A stretch of DNA of 64,000 nt. Source: SAR202-VII-2 sp965263165 (GTDB lineage Bacteria > Chloroflexota > Dehalococcoidia > Lucifugimonadales > SAR202-VII-2). Positions 24,525 through 32,669 of this stretch are shown piece by piece. How positions within the stretch are numbered: the stretch's first letter is position 1; each line of letters begins with the position of its first letter. The stretch is from contig OZ253584.1 of assembly GCA_965263165.1 (NCBI GenBank), positions 2,356,001 through 2,420,000 of the forward strand, written 5' to 3'. The translations under genes and the position numbers were made by a program. Below the pieces are notes generated by a model. It did no database searches and was not told the DNA's origin. It saw nothing but the letters and a program-made list of their open reading frames with translations.

Positions 24525-25741
24525 GAGACCTTTGCGTAATCCCCATTGATGCGCCGTTTGGTTGGAATGAGGGTTCTGGCGGGGATTGGGGGGCCTGATG
24601 GCGGCCTGCGGCCTGGCTCTCCTCCCCGGTCTCCCTGACTTCTCAGGGCTTCCCGGGCGCTTCCACCCCCTGCGGGCACACGCCGCCCCCGGCGGTCAGG
24701 CGGCATCCAGCAGGAGACGGTCAGCCCGCCGCAGGTTGTATGCCGCACACTTGAAGAACAGCTCCGTGGCGTTCCGCGCTAGCCCCATGTACCGCACCCG
24801 CCGGTAGCCGTAGGTCCGCTTCAGCGTCCCAAACACCTTCTCCACCGCCGACCGCTGCTGTGCTATCAGTGCGTTCCGCCGCTGCTCCCACGGCGGCAGC
24901 ACCGGATGATGCTTGTCCGCCCGCCGCATGATCCGGTCCTTGATGCCCAGGGACTTGAGCCAGGCACTCCGCTGCTTCGACCCGTAGGCCTTGTCCGCAT
25001 ACACCGCCGCCTCATCTCCCCTCACCAACGCCTCCGCCACTTCCGTATCGTTCACGTTGGCCGGCGTCAGCACCGCCTCCCGGATCAGCCCTGACCCTGC
25101 ATCCACCCCCACGTGCGCCTTGTAGCCGAACTGCGACACCCCCCGCTGGCGCGTGAACCGCGCATCGGGGTCGGTCTCGCTCGGCGCTCCCGGCCGCCTC
25201 CCTCGCAGCGAAGGACGCTTCGCCTGCGCCTCCACGATGGTCGCATCGAGGAGCGTCCCCTTCTTCACGAAGAGGTTGCGCTGCGCCAATTGCCGGTCCA
25301 TCTCCTTGAACAGTCGCGGGGCCAAACCCCGCTCCGTCACTTCCCTGCGGAAGCGGCTGATCGTCGAGTGGTCGGGGACGGCGTCCTCCAGGCCAAGCCC
25401 CACGAACCGCTTGAACGAGACCCGGTCCCACAGCGCTTCCTCGATCGCTTCGTCGGAAGCGTCATACCACTGCTGGAGCACCATGACCTTGACCATCACC
25501 ACCGGCGGATAGCTCGGACGGCCTGACGGGGCGGCATAGATGCCCTTGACCACGTTGGCCAACTCCTTCCAGTCCAGCATCGCCTCGAGCCGCTCCAACT
25601 TCCCGTTCCGTCCGACTCGGTCCGGGAGAAGCACCTCAATGAACGACTGTCCACGTATCGTCCGGTGCATGGCTTCCCCTCCTTGGCGTTGGCTCTCTGT
25701 GCTGATTGTGCCTGACCAGAAAGAGGTTATGCAAAGGTCTC
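24525..25741 (-). mobile_element. IS5-family insertion sequence, complete
   Basis: A 1217-bp element with inverted ends GAGACCTTTGCGTAAT (left) and GAGACCTTTGCATAAC (right, read inward). It is flanked on both sides by GTAC (24521-24524 and 25742-25745), consistent with a 4-bp target duplication. Because GTAC is its own complement, the repeat could be counted as part of the ends. About 170 bp left of the transposase stop are non-coding. Confidence 0.9.
24696..25670 (-). CDS. IS5-family transposase
   Basis: A 324-residue DDE transposase. The N-terminal DUF772-type region is clear (GRPSYPPVVMVKVMVLQQWY, VPDHSTISRFR). Catalytic residues are Asp in LDATIVEA, Asp in YADKAYGS and Glu in SAVEKVFGTLKR, the last with the usual Y-2-R-3-E neighbourhood. 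ATG 25670 has AGGAGGGG upstream. No frameshift is visible, so the element may be active. Confidence 0.93.
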   Translation of the reverse strand: MHRTIRGQSFIEVLLPDRVGRNGKLERLEAMLDWKELANVVKGIYAAPSGRPSYPPVVMVKVMVLQQWYDASDEAIEEALWDRVSFKRFVGLGLEDAVPDHSTISRFRREVTERGLAPRLFKEMDRQLAQRNLFVKKGTLLDATIVEAQAKRPSLRGRRPGAPSETDPDARFTRQRGVSQFGYKAHVGVDAGSGLIREAVLTPANVNDTEVAEALVRGDEAAVYADKAYGSKQRSAWLKSLGIKDRIMRRADKHHPVLPPWEQRRNALIAQQRSAVEKVFGTLKRTYGYRRVRYMGLARNATELFFKCAAYNLRRADRLLLDAA

Positions 25742-25879
25742 GTACCCGGGGGGAGGGACAGAGTGAGAGATGTGCCCTCTGCTCCCCTATTGTGAAGCGA
25801 TTCGGGCCGTGTTCAGGAGAGGTGGGGGGGGTGCTATGATGCCTCGGCGCGACAACTTTCTTAACGCTTGGGGAAGGCC

Positions 25880-26200
25880 GTGATCATCGTGACGACGGAT
25901 GGAGTGCCCGGCAAGCGGATCAAGCGCATGCACGGGTTGGTGATAGGCAACAGCGTGCGGGCCCGCCATCTTGGGCGGGATATCACCGCAGGGTTGCGCT
26001 CCCTCGTTGGCGGGGAGGTGCCGGAGTACACGCGCCTGATGTCCGAGTCCCGAGACGCGAGCGTCATCCGCATGATTGAGCAGGCTGAACTGCTGGGGGC
26101 CAACGGCATTGTTGGTGCACGCTTCGTTACCGCAAGTATTATGGGTGGGGTCGCCGAGTTGTTGGCCTACGGGACCGCCGTCGACCTAGAAGACGAATAG
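25880..26200 (+). CDS. UPF0145 (YbjQ-type) protein
   Basis: A 106-residue member of the YbjQ/UPF0145 family, which forms a compact pentameric domain of unknown function. The signature is IIVTTDGVPGKRI at the start, then the conserved ARxxGxDxxAGLRSLVGGE-type segment and ANGIVGARF. I start at GTG 25880, where the family N-terminus (M-I-I-V-T-T) aligns, although the binding site GGGAAGG is then only 2 nt away; GTG 25889 is an alternative. It lies 17 bp upstream of the LLM gene and probably forms an operon with it and pcm. Confidence 0.83.
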   Translation: MIIVTTDGVPGKRIKRMHGLVIGNSVRARHLGRDITAGLRSLVGGEVPEYTRLMSESRDASVIRMIEQAELLGANGIVGARFVTASIMGGVAELLAYGTAVDLEDE

Positions 26201-26217
26201 TAGAGGAGAGAGAGTCC

Positions 26218-27201
26218 ATGAATCCAAAGCGCATAGGGGTCGCCGCGATGTACGGCGACGCTCCGTCCATCCTGAACCGAATCGGGGAGTTGGAGGACCG
26301 TGGGATTCCCGTGGCGTGGCTTTCGACCGGGGGCATTCGGCTGGACGGCATAACGCTGTTCGCCGCGGCGGCGGCCCGGACGTCCAGCATCATGATGGGA
26401 ACCTGCATCACGCCGACATTCCCGCGGCACCCGATGGCGACAGTGCAGCAGATACAGGTCATCGCCAGTTTGGCGCCGGGACGGTTCCGCCTGGGGTTGG
26501 GCCCGAGCGGCAAGGAAGGCGTAGAGAATATGCTGGGCCTGAAGTTCACGGCGCCGCTGGGCCATCTTCAGGAATACGTCCGCATTGTGAAGGGGCTGCT
26601 CCATGACCGGACCGTCGACTACGCCGGTGAGCACTACGAGGTGCACGCCCGGCTCAACGAGGCAGTCCACGACGAGATAGCCGATGCGATGCGGGACGTG
26701 GGAGTGATGATTTCGGCGCTCCGGCCCAAGTCCTACGAGTTCGCCGGGGCGGAGGCGGATGGGGCCATCAGTTGGGTGAGCCCGCACGAATACCTGCGGG
26801 ACGTTTCCCTCCCGGCGCTGCGCGCCGGGGCTAGGCGTGCGGGGCGGGACGCTCCGCCCCTGATCGCCCACACCCCGGTTGTCGTGCATGAGGATAGGGA
26901 CGAGGTGAAGGCGGCGGTGCGCTCCTACCTGAAGCCGTACCCAACGCGGCCCAATTACCAGGCGATGTTCGTGGACGCGGGCTACCCGGAGGCGGCGGAG
27001 ACGGGGACGTGGAGCGACCGGATGATTGATTCCCTGGTGGTGTCTGGTACAGAGGAGCAGGTGGCGGATCGTCTTCAGGAGCTGTTCGACTGGGGCATTG
27101 ACGAGCTCATCTGTGACGTGCTGCCAGCGGGGGCAGACCCGAAAGTGAGCTGGGACCGCACCATTGATACGCTCGCCGCCGTGGCCGCAAAGCAGTCGTA
27201 G
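26218..27201 (+). CDS. LLM-class flavin-dependent oxidoreductase (paralogue 2)
   Basis: A 327-residue luciferase-like enzyme, closest in this window to 18031-19005. Motifs: LEDRGIPVAWLSTGG near the start, RTSSIMMGTCITPTFPRHP in the second strand region, GRFRLGLGPSGKEG, and AGAEADGAISWVSP. These enzymes use FMNH2 or F420H2 to oxidise or reduce organic substrates; which one applies is not visible. GAGGAGAGAGAG lies directly upstream of the ATG. The gene follows the UPF0145 protein and is followed by pcm 82 bp later. Confidence 0.88.
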   Translation: MNPKRIGVAAMYGDAPSILNRIGELEDRGIPVAWLSTGGIRLDGITLFAAAAARTSSIMMGTCITPTFPRHPMATVQQIQVIASLAPGRFRLGLGPSGKEGVENMLGLKFTAPLGHLQEYVRIVKGLLHDRTVDYAGEHYEVHARLNEAVHDEIADAMRDVGVMISALRPKSYEFAGAEADGAISWVSPHEYLRDVSLPALRAGARRAGRDAPPLIAHTPVVVHEDRDEVKAAVRSYLKPYPTRPNYQAMFVDAGYPEAAETGTWSDRMIDSLVVSGTEEQVADRLQELFDWGIDELICDVLPAGADPKVSWDRTIDTLAAVAAKQS

Positions 27202-27283
27202 GCGGTTCTCCTGCCCGCGGGTTTTCTACGGCTATTCGAGGGTGTGCTTATGGGCGCCGACCCTGATTCCTTGGGAGCTGTAC

Positions 27284-27928
27284 GTGAGCCTTGAAGGCGA
27301 TAAGGCGGCGCTGCTCGCCAAGCTGGCCTGGGAGATAGGGGACCCGCGCGTCATTGAAGCGATGTGGGCGGCGCCGCGAGAGGCCTTCGTGCCTCGGAAG
27401 GTGCGCCATCTCGCCTATCGTGATGAATCCCTGCCTATCGGCGAGGGGCAGACGATCTCTCAGCCATACATGGTGGCCTGGATGACCAGCGCCCTGGAGC
27501 TACAGCCTAGCGACAAGGTGCTGGAGGTGGGGACCGGCAGCGGGTATCAGGCGGCAATCCTGGCGCAGTTGGCCCGCGTGGTCATCACCCTGGAGCGATT
27601 CCCCGCGCTTGCCTGCAGCGCCCGCACGGTGTTGCGCGAGTTGGGTCTGGCCAACGTGGAGGTGCGGGAGGCGGGGGATGTGCTGGGATGTCCGGAGGAG
27701 GCCCCGTTCGACGCGATCATCGTGAGCGCCGGGGCGCCTCTGTGGATACCGCAAACCCTGTTGGACCAGATGGCGCTGGGATGCAGGATGGTGATACCCG
27801 TGGGCAGCCGCCGCGCTCAGCAACTCATGAAGGTGCTGCGGACGCTGGAGGGCCACTCGGCAGGGAGTCTGGGGCCTTGCCGCTTCGTTCCGCTTATTGG
27901 GCGCGGCGGCTGGAAGGACGAGGCCTGA
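27284..27928 (+). CDS. pcm: Protein-L-isoaspartate O-methyltransferase
   Basis: Repairs isoaspartyl damage in proteins using S-adenosylmethionine, in the cytosol. The family pattern is complete: EAFVPRKVRHLAYRDESLPI, then GEGQTISQPYMVAWMT, then the SAM loop LEVGTGSGYQAAILAQLA, and VSAGAPLWIP. I start at GTG 27284 with GGGAG 6 nt upstream, giving 214 residues; a longer frame would overlap the LLM gene. Its TGA abuts the stop of the convergent ABC ATPase gene, forming TGATCA. Confidence 0.92.
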   Translation: MSLEGDKAALLAKLAWEIGDPRVIEAMWAAPREAFVPRKVRHLAYRDESLPIGEGQTISQPYMVAWMTSALELQPSDKVLEVGTGSGYQAAILAQLARVVITLERFPALACSARTVLRELGLANVEVREAGDVLGCPEEAPFDAIIVSAGAPLWIPQTLLDQMALGCRMVIPVGSRRAQQLMKVLRTLEGHSAGSLGPCRFVPLIGRGGWKDEA

Positions 27929-28942
27929 TCATTGGCCCCGCCCCGGCGGTGGTGGGAGCGCGGCGTCCGGTGTTGCCTCGGGCCAGAGATGGCACGCTAC
28001 GCTCTGGGAGGGCCGCACGTTGAGCAAGGCCGGCGCGTTGACCTGGCAGCGGTCGAAGGCGTGGGGGCAGCGGGGGTGGAAGTGGCAGCCCGGTGGCGGC
28101 GCGGCGGGGCTGGGAGGCTCGCCGATGGTGGTGGCGCGGCGGCGGAAGCGGTTGGCGGGGTCGGGCTCCGGCGCGGCCTTGAGCAGCGCCTGGGTGTAGG
28201 GATGCAGTGGGTTGCTGATGACCTGGCGGGTGGGGCCGGTCTCCACTATGCGCCCGAGGTACATGACGGCGATGCGATGGGAGAAGTGATGCGCGGTGGC
28301 GATGTCGTGGGTGATGTAGAGGAATGCAGTGCCGCGCTTCTCCTGGAGGTCCCTGAGAAGATAGAGGATTTCGGCCCGGTTCGAGGCATCGACCATAGAG
28401 ACAGGCTCGTCGGCGATGACCAACTCGGGTTGGAGCACCAGAGCCCTGGCAATGGCAACCCGCTGGCGCTGCCCGCCGGATAGCAGGTGTGGATACCTGC
28501 CTGCGATATCCTCGGCGGGCAGAAGGCGCACCTCCTCGAGGGCCTGGCGCACGGCCCGTTTGCGGCTGGCGGCGTTGCCTTCTCTGTGAATGACCAGGGG
28601 CTCCTCCACAATTTGTCCAACGGTCATGTAGGGGTCGAGGCTGGAGAAGGGGTCTTGGAAGATGCCCTGCACTCGATGGTAGAAGGCCCGCGGGTTGCTG
28701 TGGCTGACGGCGATATCCCGGCCATCGAATCGGACTGCGCCGGATGTTGGCCTCAACAGGCGGAGGCAGACCCTTCCCAGGGTGGTCTTGCCGCTGCCGG
28801 ATTCCCCGACGATGGCGACGGTTTCCCCGCGTTCGAGGGTTAAGGACACGCCGGCAAGCGCCCGCACCGGCACGGATGCGAACAGGCCCCGGCGGGCGCG
28901 GAACTCCAGAGAGACGTCACTGAGTTCCAGGAGCGGGGTCAC
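27929..28942 (-). CDS. Oligopeptide ABC transporter ATPase, OppF-like
   Basis: Second ATPase of the importer, cytosolic face of the membrane. Walker A is GESGSGKTT, the signature LSGGQRQRVAIARAL, Walker B LVIADEP. The C-terminal oligopeptide domain is present (PLHPYTQALL, then HFHPRCPHAFDRC, which in this family binds an iron-sulfur cluster or zinc). The start is GTG 28942, overlapping the upstream ATPase stop as GTGA. This gives 337 residues, the same length as its partner. Confidence 0.93.
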   Translation of the reverse strand: MTPLLELSDVSLEFRARRGLFASVPVRALAGVSLTLERGETVAIVGESGSGKTTLGRVCLRLLRPTSGAVRFDGRDIAVSHSNPRAFYHRVQGIFQDPFSSLDPYMTVGQIVEEPLVIHREGNAASRKRAVRQALEEVRLLPAEDIAGRYPHLLSGGQRQRVAIARALVLQPELVIADEPVSMVDASNRAEILYLLRDLQEKRGTAFLYITHDIATAHHFSHRIAVMYLGRIVETGPTRQVISNPLHPYTQALLKAAPEPDPANRFRRRATTIGEPPSPAAPPPGCHFHPRCPHAFDRCQVNAPALLNVRPSQSVACHLWPEATPDAALPPPPGRGQ

Positions 28943-29910
28943 GGCGTTTCCTCTAGGAGCCAGCACGCTCCCCGGCTGCCGGAGGGCGTTGCCATGAGCG
29001 GCGGCAGGTCGCGGGAGCACCGGTCGAAGGCGTGGGGGCAACGCGGGTGGAATCGGCAGCCGGGGGGGAGAGAGGCCAGATTGGGAGGGACGCCGGGGAT
29101 GGACGCGGGCTGCTCCTCCTGGTGGAGGCGGGCGACGGAGGCCAGGAGGAGGCGGGCATAGGGGTGCTGAGGCGCTGTGAGCACGGCGTCGGCGGCGCCT
29201 ATTTCGGCGAGCTTTCCGGCGTACATGACCCCGATGGTGTCGCAGATGTCGCTGGCCAAGGCGATGTCGTGGGTGATGAAGACCAGGGCTAGGCCCAAGC
29301 GCTCCTTGAGGTCCTTGAGCTGGTCCATGATCTGGGCCTGGGTCGTGACGTCCAGGGCGGAGGTGGGCTCGTCGAGGATGAGCACCTGAGGCTCCAGGAC
29401 GAGGGCCATGGCGATGACGGAGCGTTGCTTCATGCCGCCGCTGAGCTCGTGGGGGTAGCGGTCGAGGATTTCGGGGGGAAGGTAGACCTGTTCGAGGGCG
29501 CGGCGGGCCTCGCGGACGGCCTCCTGCTTGGATGCGCCGCGGTGCACGTGAAGCGGCTCCATGATCTGGGCGCCGACGCGAATAACGGGGTTCAGAGACT
29601 CGGCGGCGCCTTGGAAGACCATGGAGAGCTTCTGCCAGCGCACCTGCCGGCGGAAGGCGTCATCGTCCAGGGCGAAGAGGTTGGCTCCGCTGAGCTCTAG
29701 GCGGCCCGATACGAGCCGTCCGTTGGCGGGCAACAGGCGCATGAGGGCGAGGGCTATGCTGCTCTTGCCGGCGCCGGACTCCCCGACGAGGCCGAGGGCT
29801 TCACCCTTGCGCACTGAGAAGGAGATGCCGTCAACGGCGGGAAGGTCGCCTGCCTCCGTGGCGTAGGAAAGGCGGAGATCGGAGACGCTCAGCAGGGGGC
29901 TGTCACTCAT
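28939..29910 (-). CDS. Oligopeptide ABC transporter ATPase, OppD-like
   Basis: First ATPase of the importer. Walker A GESGAGKSS, signature LSGGMKQRSVIAMAL, Walker B LILDEPTSALD, and the C-terminal FHPRCPHAFDRC motif shared with its partner. ATG 29910 follows the permease stop by about 10 bp with AAGGCAGG between. A longer frame starting at 29952 would overlap the permease and adds an atypical leader. The next gene starts inside its stop codon. Confidence 0.93.
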   Translation of the reverse strand: MSDSPLLSVSDLRLSYATEAGDLPAVDGISFSVRKGEALGLVGESGAGKSSIALALMRLLPANGRLVSGRLELSGANLFALDDDAFRRQVRWQKLSMVFQGAAESLNPVIRVGAQIMEPLHVHRGASKQEAVREARRALEQVYLPPEILDRYPHELSGGMKQRSVIAMALVLEPQVLILDEPTSALDVTTQAQIMDQLKDLKERLGLALVFITHDIALASDICDTIGVMYAGKLAEIGAADAVLTAPQHPYARLLLASVARLHQEEQPASIPGVPPNLASLPPGCRFHPRCPHAFDRCSRDLPPLMATPSGSRGACWLLEETP

Positions 29911-29920
29911 AGGGCCTGCC

Positions 29921-31354
29921 TTATCTGGCTCGCCGGAGGCGGGGATTGACAACGGGCTCGAGGCCCAGGGCCAGCAGCACGAAGGTCATCGCCGTCATTA
30001 CGATCAGCAGCCCCGGTGGTAGGATCCACCACCAATAGCCGAGGTACACGGCGCTGGTCCTGAAGCCGTTTTCGAGGATCTGGCCCCAGGTGGGGATGGA
30101 GGGATCGCCGAGGCCCAGGAAGCTGAGGCCGGCCTCGGCGAGGATGGCGGCGGGCGTGAAGAAGATCATCTGGGCAAAGACGAAGGGGGCGATTTGGAAC
30201 AGGATATGCCGGAACATGATGCGCATGCGCGATGCGCCGAGGGCTCGGGTGGCCTCCACGAGCTGGCCGGACCGGATTTGCAGAACCATTGAGCGAACCA
30301 CGATGGTGAGACCCGGCCAGCCGAACAGGATCATGATGAGCACGACCAGCCACAGGCGCTGGCCCAGGACAAACACGAGGAAGATGAGGACGGGCAGAAG
30401 GGGGATGTTGCTCCAGATATCGGCGAAGCGTTGGATACCCAGGTCGGTCTTGCCTCCAAGGAAGCCGCTGACGATTCCCATGAAGGTGCCGATGGTGGTG
30501 GCAAGCAGAGAGGTGACCAGCCCAATGGTAAGCGCCACCGGAAACCCGAACAAGAGGCCCAGAGCGAGGTCGCGTCCGTTGGCGTCGGTGCCCATGAAGC
30601 CGAAGGCTCCGCCCGCAAGCACAAGGCTGATGCCGCCAACTGTGTCGCTGGGGGCGGCGGCTAGGACTTGGACATCGAAGCGGTAGCTCCCCGGCAGGGG
30701 GTCAAACCGTTCCAGGCGTTCGCCCGACAGCGAACCGAAAACGGCCTGCTCGGCCTTGCCGTCGAGGGCGTTGGCTGAAACCGGGGCGCCGGACTGGCGG
30801 CTCACAAAGGCGGCCAGCGAGGCGAGGCTGGCCTGGGCGCCGGAGAGGTTTATGCGCAGCGGCGCGTCGGCGTGTCGGACGTAGGGAGGCTGCTCGCCTG
30901 GCCGCTGGCCTCGGACGACGTCGCGGTAGAGGGTTACAGAGTTGCCGTCGGGCCTGAGGACGGCAACGGAGACCTGGGGCGGCTGCGTCTGGAAGCGGAC
31001 GTTGGACAGGGTGAAGGACATGAAGGTGGGCAGCGAGCCGCCGTCGTAGTCGACATCGAAGGCGTAGGTCCGCAGTTCGGCTGGGCCTGTGGGGATGACC
31101 CCGGTGGGGCTGGACGAGTCGAGGATGCGATGGGAAACGGCGTCGCTGCCGGGCCAGAAGGTTGTCCAGGCTGGGGGGACGGCCTTGGGGTTGTCGGACC
31201 ACTGGGCAGGGTCGTTCCAGCGCTGAGAGCCAAAGTTCAATGGCAGCTGCATGACCACAACGAGCGAGACAACGACCAACACGGCCAGGAACAGGACACC
31301 GGCCTTGCCGGACCCGCTTCCCAAGAGCACTCGCAGGATGTCGCGGCCGTTCAT
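29921..31354 (-). CDS. Oligopeptide ABC transporter permease, DppC-like, with large extracytoplasmic insert
   Basis: Membrane subunit of the importer. Residues ~18-37 are the first helix (VLFLAVLVVVSLVVVMQL). About 200 residues without membrane segments follow (around 40-250, rich in beta-strand patterns). The usual permease core then begins at GTDANGRDLALGLLFG. The coupling EAA loop is GASRMRIMFRHILFQ. Canonical DppC proteins are about 300 residues; this one is 477, and the excess is the insert between helix 1 and the core. The start is ATG 31354, 9 bp after the other permease. Confidence 0.9.
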   Translation of the reverse strand: MNGRDILRVLLGSGSGKAGVLFLAVLVVVSLVVVMQLPLNFGSQRWNDPAQWSDNPKAVPPAWTTFWPGSDAVSHRILDSSSPTGVIPTGPAELRTYAFDVDYDGGSLPTFMSFTLSNVRFQTQPPQVSVAVLRPDGNSVTLYRDVVRGQRPGEQPPYVRHADAPLRINLSGAQASLASLAAFVSRQSGAPVSANALDGKAEQAVFGSLSGERLERFDPLPGSYRFDVQVLAAAPSDTVGGISLVLAGGAFGFMGTDANGRDLALGLLFGFPVALTIGLVTSLLATTIGTFMGIVSGFLGGKTDLGIQRFADIWSNIPLLPVLIFLVFVLGQRLWLVVLIMILFGWPGLTIVVRSMVLQIRSGQLVEATRALGASRMRIMFRHILFQIAPFVFAQMIFFTPAAILAEAGLSFLGLGDPSIPTWGQILENGFRTSAVYLGYWWWILPPGLLIVMTAMTFVLLALGLEPVVNPRLRRAR

Positions 31355-31363
31355 TGAATGTTG

Positions 31364-32419
31364 CTACCGCTCCGAATAGCGTATTCGAGGGTCGAGGACA
31401 ATGTAGAGGATCTCCAGGAGGAACCTGGCGCCGACATAGAGAAGCGTGAACATGAAGGTAAGGGCGACGATGACGGACTCGTCGGCGCCAATGATGGCCT
31501 CGTAGTAGAGGCGGCCCATGCCGGGCCAGTTGAACACGGTCTCGGTCAGGATTGCGCCGCCAAGGGAACCGGCCAGGCCCAGCACGAGATTGGTGGCGAT
31601 GGGGGGAGCGGCCACGCGCAGTATGTAGCGCCGCATGACGCGGCCCTCGGGCATGCCCTTGGCCCTGGCGGCGGTGACGAAAAATTCCTGGGCCGTGTTC
31701 AGCACCATGGTGCGGACGGTGTAGGTCCAAGCGCCCAGAGATACGATTACCAGGGTGAGGACGGGGAGAACGGCGTGCCACAGTAGGTCGAGGAGCCGCT
31801 CGAGTCCGGCTTCCGGCGGGGGGGAGCTGTAGAGGCCCCCGGAGGGGAGCCAACGAAGTTGGAAGGCCAGAACGAGGATCAGGAGAATGCCGGCCCACCA
31901 GGCAGGCAGGGCGTAGGAGACGGCGGAAAAGTAGGAGGCGATGCGGTCTAGTTTGGTTCCCACGCGGGTTGCCAGCTTGACGCCTATGAGGAGGCCAAGG
32001 ACAGCGGTAATGGCCATCGAGGTGGTGATGAGCAGGATGGTGTATGGGAGACGCTCGAGCACCAGGCTGACGACCCGCGAGCTGCCCTCGAAGGTGCGGA
32101 GGGTGCGGGCGTCGCCGAGGTCGAGGGTGATGACCCTGCGCACCATGTCGGGGAGGCGCTGATGCCAGGGGTTATCGAGCCCGTAGAAGCGCTCCAATTC
32201 CACGCGTTGGGCCTGCAGTGCGGCCTCGAGGTCGGAGGGGTCGCGGATGGTTTGGGCGAGGCCCTCTCGAATGCTCCTCAGGTCCTCGTTGACGACGGCG
32301 CTGAGGATGCTGTCGGAGAAGCCGGTCGCGCCCAGGACGACGACGAGGAGCACGAGGACGGCGAAGAGCACGCCCAGGAGGGAGAGGCCCCTCATTGCCA
32401 GGGTCAGGGCAAGGGACAA
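31364..32419 (-). CDS. Oligopeptide ABC transporter permease, DppB-like
   Basis: Membrane subunit with six predicted helices: one at the N-terminus (LSLLGVLFAVLVLLVVVLG), a short periplasmic stretch, and the BPD permease core. The EAA loop is ARAKGMPEGRVMRRYIL. The start is TTG 32419 with AAGGA 6 nt upstream; ATG 32395 (8 codons in) is less likely because no binding site precedes it. The length of 351 is normal. It is separated from the binding-protein gene by about 250 bp of repeat-bearing DNA. Confidence 0.9.
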   Translation of the reverse strand: MSLALTLAMRGLSLLGVLFAVLVLLVVVLGATGFSDSILSAVVNEDLRSIREGLAQTIRDPSDLEAALQAQRVELERFYGLDNPWHQRLPDMVRRVITLDLGDARTLRTFEGSSRVVSLVLERLPYTILLITTSMAITAVLGLLIGVKLATRVGTKLDRIASYFSAVSYALPAWWAGILLILVLAFQLRWLPSGGLYSSPPPEAGLERLLDLLWHAVLPVLTLVIVSLGAWTYTVRTMVLNTAQEFFVTAARAKGMPEGRVMRRYILRVAAPPIATNLVLGLAGSLGGAILTETVFNWPGMGRLYYEAIIGADESVIVALTFMFTLLYVGARFLLEILYIVLDPRIRYSER

Positions 32420-32669
32420 GGCGAGTCCTTACGATAGCTCAAGCGGCTAGGCTCTTTCGCGGCGCCGGCGGCTTGGAGGCGCTACGCGTCGTTCTCATAG
32501 AGGTTGTTGCGCGCCTCCCGTCCGTGCCTTCGGAGGGGGAGGAACCCCCATTCCAACCCTCTCACGAGTACGGGGGCATGGGCGCTTGGATAGCCTCCCC
32601 CGGCTATTGGGAAAGGGAGGAGCCGACTCTTTCGCCTCGCATCTGTGGCAACGTCCCTGGGAAGTACAG
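32420..32669. repeat. Gene-free gap in the importer operon with a solo IS481-like end
   Basis: Within this 250-bp gap, CAACGTCCCTGGGAAGTACA at 32649-32668 matches the outer 20 bp of the IS481 element's terminal repeat at 19 of 20 positions. It abuts GCTAGC, the same ACA-NCTAGN geometry as the intact insertion. The preceding CGCCTCGCATCTGTG recurs near 43717. A degenerate H repeat lies around 32530-32590. No opposite end was found. The gap may reduce read-through from the binding-protein gene to the permeases. Confidence 0.55.

Noticed and set aside
24428..24748. Small reading frame between rsh and the IS5 transposase
   Set aside because: It crosses the IS boundary and overlaps the transposase 3' end in another frame; no support as a gene.
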